DNA from: Membranipora membranacea
Lineage: Eukaryota > Bryozoa > Gymnolaemata > Cheilostomatida > Membraniporidae
Assembly (NCBI GenBank): GCA_914767715.1
Contig: OU612067.1
Coordinates: 29,796,162 to 29,860,161 of the forward strand
Direction: 5' to 3'
DNA: 64,000 nt
Positions 59,480 to 64,000 of the stretch are shown here, piece after piece. Under the pieces are notes generated by a model. It saw nothing but the letters and a program-made list of their open reading frames with translations, was not told the origin of the DNA and made no database searches. Made by a program: the position numbers and the translations under genes. Every line of letters begins with the position of its first letter. The first letter of the stretch is position 1.

Positions 59480-60100
59480 TTAAGCCACCATGTACAGTAT
59501 TGTAACAATTTTCAGACAATATTCCAGCAATGTTTTCATTGGAACACGATAGGTAATAGTGAGATCAAATCTAAATATTATTCATGTGAATATTATAAAA
59601 CATTTGTAGCACTATTCCGACAATATCTCATTGACAGAAGAAAACATATTGTTGTGAACATATCCTCACAGTATGCTATGATCTTACTGTACACGATGTT
59701 CCGGCAATATTCTGGCAATCTTTTTATTGGAACACTAAATGTAATAAATGAGAGCAATGTTTCTACAACATTCATGTTAACATTTTTGTAAATTGTCATG
59801 ACAATATACCAACACTGTCTCATTGACATACCAAACAAAGATGCTGTCACAATATTCCCCCAATATTGTATTCAGAACATAAAATGCATGAGGGTGGCAA
59901 CATTAGTACAATGTTTATGTAATTATTGCATAAAATATCTAGAAAATTATTCCCGAAATATTTTATTGCAACGGATAAATATAATGTTGTGATAAGATTT
60001 ATGCAATATTGCCAAATACACGATATTATACGGATATTATTGCCACAATACTCTAACAATATTTCATTCACAACAAAACAGGGTTATTTGTTTGTGTCCA
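59480..60100. repeat. degenerate ACAATATTCC-type repeat cluster
   Basis: Many imperfect copies of short strings such as ACAATATTCC, CAATGTTT and TTCCGGCAATATTCTGGCAA occur every 20-60 bp, in both orientations. A weaker version is at 56815-56990. It looks like a decayed minisatellite. The 163-codon frame (59926-60417) overlapping it is probably chance. Confidence 0.5.
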
Positions 60101-60911
60101 CAAATATATATCGCCTCAATAATTCCTTTCAATATTTTCCCAATTTTCCCAATGTCAGAGTGTTGTGTCCATCTTGTCCCAATATGGTTTGTTTGCTGGG
60201 AATTAATTTTCCGAAAACCAGAGTTGATGACTTTGTGTGGTTACCGTTGTATTACAGGAATACTCTTGTTTGTTTAATAAGAAAGGCAGATTCATTGGAT
60301 CTTAAAGAAAAGAAAGCTAATGTTGCTGCAACCTGCCCCTGGTTCAAAAATTTGATAATATATATTGGCCCATTCAGAAGCTCTGGAAGGCAAAAAAACC
60401 ATCTCAACACCTCATAATATTTTTCTTTGTAATTCACCGTTTGACAAACTGGCAAAAAATAATCTGCAGTTCATAGTTGGGTAATTCAACAGTTTATTTG
60501 AGGGTAGCCAAACCCAACACAAAAATTATTATCGCACTTAGGCTATGATAAAGCGCTAGTAGCACCTTGGAGGGTCAATACTTTGCAGAGATAAAAATAT
60601 ATGAAAAATATATCATAAACTGAGAACAGCACATTTTTTACTCAAATTTTTCAAACAGCATCTCAGTCATGCTCTAGTCTGAAGACCAACTTGACAGCCA
60701 TGAATGATCATTTCAGCTAGTATGGTGCTTGCTCTAATGAATATCAATGTTTGTAAAACAAACAGTAGATTGTGGTGAGGTAACTGTTCCAATTGATCCT
60801 AAATCAAAGGACCCTGTTAAATATTACGATCATCATTATATACTTCAGTTGATAAATTGACAGTTGAAGAACTGGTGATAATGTTTGATAGCTAGACTCA
60901 GAGTAGTGAAT

Positions 60912-61600
60912 AGCGGGCATGCTAATTAACCCTATCAACCCATTCTTTTTTGGTGATGGTGAGATGACGCAATTGGTTAGCGCTTGTCATTCAATGCAAG
61001 ACACTTAGTGCTGCAAGAGTTGTGGTTCAAATCCAATTAGGGCAGCTTTCAAGGTTGATTGTTCCAGCCCCCAGCACCCTCGGGTGTATACCTCTTCTGT
61101 CTACTTGTCTACTGACTGACTCATGGAAAGACATGTGACAGCATGGAAAGACATGCCAACAAGCTGGAAAACCAGCTAAACACTCACTGCAAGGGGTCTC
61201 AGCAAATGGCCATGTAAGGCCAAAAACCCTAACACGTACGCTGCATTGCATAGGGTTGAAATGGTGGAGTGGAATGAGCTATGTAATGAGAGAACACAAC
61301 TCTGATTCGTCAACAGCGGGCATGCTAATTAGAGCTATCAACCCTTTCTGGTTTGGAGATGGTTAGATAGCTCAATCAGTTAGCATGCTTGCTATTCACT
61401 GCGAGGCGATTAGTGCCGCAAGAGTTGTGGGTTCGAATCCCATTGCGGGAGCTTTCAAGGTTGGTTTTTACAGCACCCTCAGGTGTATGCCTCTTCAGGA
61501 GATGAAGGCTGGCCACCAGCTTGTTTACTTTCCATTCCACAACCTATTGGAAGGCTTGAGGAAAACAGCAGCTGATAAAATGTACTAGATAGGCTGGCTA
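60912..61600 (+). repeat. two tandem tRNA-derived SINE-like units
   Basis: AGCGGGCATGCTAATTA starts both units (60912 and 61315). Each then has an A-box-like region (GATGACGCAATTGGTTAGCG; GATAGCTCAATCAGTTAGCA) and a B box (GGTTCAAATCC at 61024; GGTTCGAATCC at 61430), followed by GCTTTCAAGGTTG and a shared CACCCTC-GGTGTAT body. The tRNA part is degenerate and could not be a functional tRNA. Confidence 0.75.
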
Positions 61601-64000
61601 TAAAAGGAAAAATGGGGTGTTAGGCAAAGAAAATGCCCCAATATAACTTTTTTCAAAAGGTAATATGCTATTTTTGACAATTTTAAGTATTTTTAATATC
61701 ATATTTTCCCTATGGACTCACAGTACTTGATTTACTTTGGTCCTATACACTCTTTTTCTATTAGACTGACCCTTTAAAGACAGCGGGATTCTTAATTTTT
61801 CAGATTAAATTCTGTTTCACATACCTTGAAGGCATAATAATAGATGCCTTCATTGGGAGTGTGTGCACTAAGCAGTATGTTGTGAGCTTGATGACTTCAT
61901 TAAAAGTCTTCAAATATACTTTTATCGACAAACTCTGATATCATTGGAGAATAAACTCTGAAATGCTATGAATCCGAATATCAGGGTTTATGTTACCAAA
62001 CTTTGAAAGCATATGAGCTTACCCCAATACGTGACTAACATCAGAGTTATTCAAACCCTGATAGCATTCATTTCTTTCTATAATTACAAGCTGTTATGTA
62101 ATATTAGTCTGTTTACACAGCTTGCTAGTGCATTTATTATCTAATAACCGATGTTATTCCATGATAGCTCATATGCAGGATAGCCTTAGATCATGAGCAG
62201 TTTAACAATGGCTTTAGGGAGGCTGACCAACATAACCCAAGAAGCTTATTGTAAGAAATTAGAATGGGGTCAAAAGCTGTTGATAGCTAGAATATGACTG
62301 GCTCTCTGAATTTACAGAAGATTGACAATTTGGAATTCACAGGTTGGCCGGCGTGTGCATATGCCAACAAAGATTTTATGAGAAGAAGGTTCACAAAGCA
62401 GGCAATATTTCGTTTTATATATTGTTATGGCAAGAATGCTCACAATTGTTAGTGTGAACACAACGTATATGAAAATTAAAATGTTTTCTTTTTTAATGGT
62501 TTGCAGTAACTCTGAGATTGAGCTCAAACAACTATTTTCAATAAATAGTAGCTCAACTCTACAAATCTTGTAAGAGTTATCTTTCTAAGTTGCTATAGAA
62601 TTCATTCCATTCATGCTAAATTTTATAGAGCTGACCCAATAATAGCAAACCAGTGAGCAACCGCTAACAATTAAAAGTCACAGGTGCTATTGTAAAATTT
62701 TATGTCCATTTCACCCAACAAGACAGGCTATTTATGTTTCCTCAATGGCCATGAATTGGGACTACTCGGAACGGGTCACAATATCTGTGTTAATATGCCC
62801 TAAGGATTGCAGGCAGGTAGCAGCGCACATAAGTCAGCTGAGAAAATGGCAGCATAATCTGTAGCAGAGCACTGGATTCTCTCTAGTCTTGCTTCGTCAG
62901 TGTCTGATAACATATGGTACATGCAGGGCAGACGCAGGCCATAACAGACTTAATATTAGCTACAGAGAAATTTTTAGGCCATTGATATCTATGCCCATGC
63001 TTTTCAGGTGCTAGCAATGTGTGTAATTACCTACAAAGTAGAAATTTGTAGCTCAAAAGATTTCAAACTTGCTTACCTCTCAGTCCTCTGTATCATTTAC
63101 TGTGTCAGACCTCTATTTCAGTAAGTAGGGTAAGAGTAGGAATCAGGTCAGCAACCCATTCTCTGAATAAAAACAGCGACATCTCTAGACTGGTTAACCA
63201 CTGACAGTATTGAACGGGTTTTTGAGTGGGTGGCGATCTAGTTTATTTACTCAATTCCCATAACTTATGGTGTTGTCAACTAGTTTATCAGAAAATGAAT
63301 TGTAAATCTGATCTGAACACCTCAAACCAAAACTTTCATGAGTGAGAAATTTTGAAAAAATGAATACGATTCGCCATTATACCATCAGGTCATAGGTTGG
63401 TATTGAACAATTGTTCAAACAATGGTACAAGGCCATGATCCTACGTCAGATAACTACTAGAAGACACAGTCCCCAGAAATTAGCCAGCAAAGGGTTCACC
63501 ACACAACTGGCCATAGGATGAGAATACTAAATGAATGCTGGTTGCAGAACACATGCGTGCACTGTCTTCAAAGTGAACCTTCAAATATGGAACAGCAAAT
63601 AATTAAACAAACCCACCACTTAAATCAGATCGTTAAAATATTATTGATACCAGACTGCAGAGTAATGATCTTTGCCTTGGCCCACTCTAATCAGCTTCAA
63701 TTCGCCAAATGAGGCTTTTTCACAGTAAATTGAATGTCTGCTAGTACAGGTAGATATCATTTCTCACAACTTAAATTAAACAAACATTCACATTTGGGGG
63801 AGGAAAAAAGTTAAGTTAATGATAGGGACCGAAATCAAACAAGTACTGTTTTTTATAGTTTGACTGGTAATCTCTTGTGAGCAGGCACTATTTGTCATAA
63901 AAGATAACGAAAAAATCATCGGTCTGATGGTTTGGATGGCATTTCAGGGTGTAAAAAACAAGTAATTTGATAGTTTGACGACATGCAGACTCGGAAAATA
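61601..64000. other. no gene recognised
   Basis: AT-rich sequence. A GATACCAGAC string near 63646 recalls the repeat at 51.4 kb, but the match is short. Confidence 0.4.

Noticed and set aside
59926-60417. 163-codon plus-strand frame
   Set aside because: It lies over a degenerate repeat and has low-complexity, Ile/Tyr/Asn-rich composition typical of AT-rich noncoding DNA.
1-64000. CRISPR arrays, bacterial operons, phage or plasmid features
   Set aside because: The splice sites, TATA and AATAAA signals, SINEs and non-LTR elements show animal nuclear DNA; no spaced direct-repeat array was seen.

Overview
This 64 kb window is nuclear DNA from an animal, most likely a marine invertebrate; a lophotrochozoan is my guess, but the sequence does not prove it. 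It is AT-rich and has no operons or long uninterrupted genes. Genes are split by introns with GT/AG borders, have TATA boxes and AATAAA signals, and lie in a background of decayed transposons, tRNA-derived SINEs and inverted-repeat elements. Most open frames longer than about 60 codons are either transposon remains or chance.

The host genes I could build are small and mostly look secreted or membrane-bound. They are: a cationic Gly-rich prepropeptide with a C-terminal amidation signal and a 30-nt microexon (14009-14948, +); a two-exon gene joining a hydrophobic N-terminus to a BEL/Pao-like aspartic protease domain with no reverse transcriptase (22182-23349, +); a pair of six-cysteine secreted peptides on opposite strands (48629-49354, - and 55350-55922, +) lying in the arms of a large inverted duplication; a probable cysteine-free short secreted peptide (58327-59166, +); the last exon of another short gene (31374-31504, -); and a weaker 62-aa two-helix candidate (326-568, +). 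Several share one layout: a short first exon coding a hydrophobic N-terminus, usually a phase-1 intron, a small last exon and a nearby AATAAA.

Transposon content by region: 4.9-6.9 kb, a TTAA-flanked inverted-repeat element; 6.97-7.35 and 24.66-25.08 kb, two copies of a hAT-type MITE with perfect 8-bp target duplications and an internal tRNA-like segment; 7.9-9.2 kb, a roughly 350-bp repeat array; 12.9-13.5 and 16.6-18.4 kb, remains of two different non-LTR reverse transcriptases; 19.5-19.8 kb, a hAT transposase relic; 29.7-30.4 kb, a tRNA-Glu-derived SINE beside a Ty3/gypsy-type integrase; 35.3-39.9 and 44.2-47.9 kb, two copies of one two-ORF non-LTR family that end in the same 3' sequence and a TA repeat; 39.9-41.1 kb, a related ORF1-only piece; 42.2-43.3 kb, an integrase plus OTU-protease relic; 47.9-48.4 kb, another RT tail; 60.9-61.6 kb, two SINE-like units in tandem. 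A class A GPCR fragment, broken by a frameshift, lies at 31.8-32.4 kb.

The 48.5-56.0 kb region stands out. It is a large imperfect palindrome whose outer arms carry the two cysteine-rich peptide genes with their promoters, 5'-UTR introns, coding exons and poly(A) signals. Its inner arms are a second, nested foldback structure. The two peptides have drifted to opposite predicted charges, about -4 and +5.
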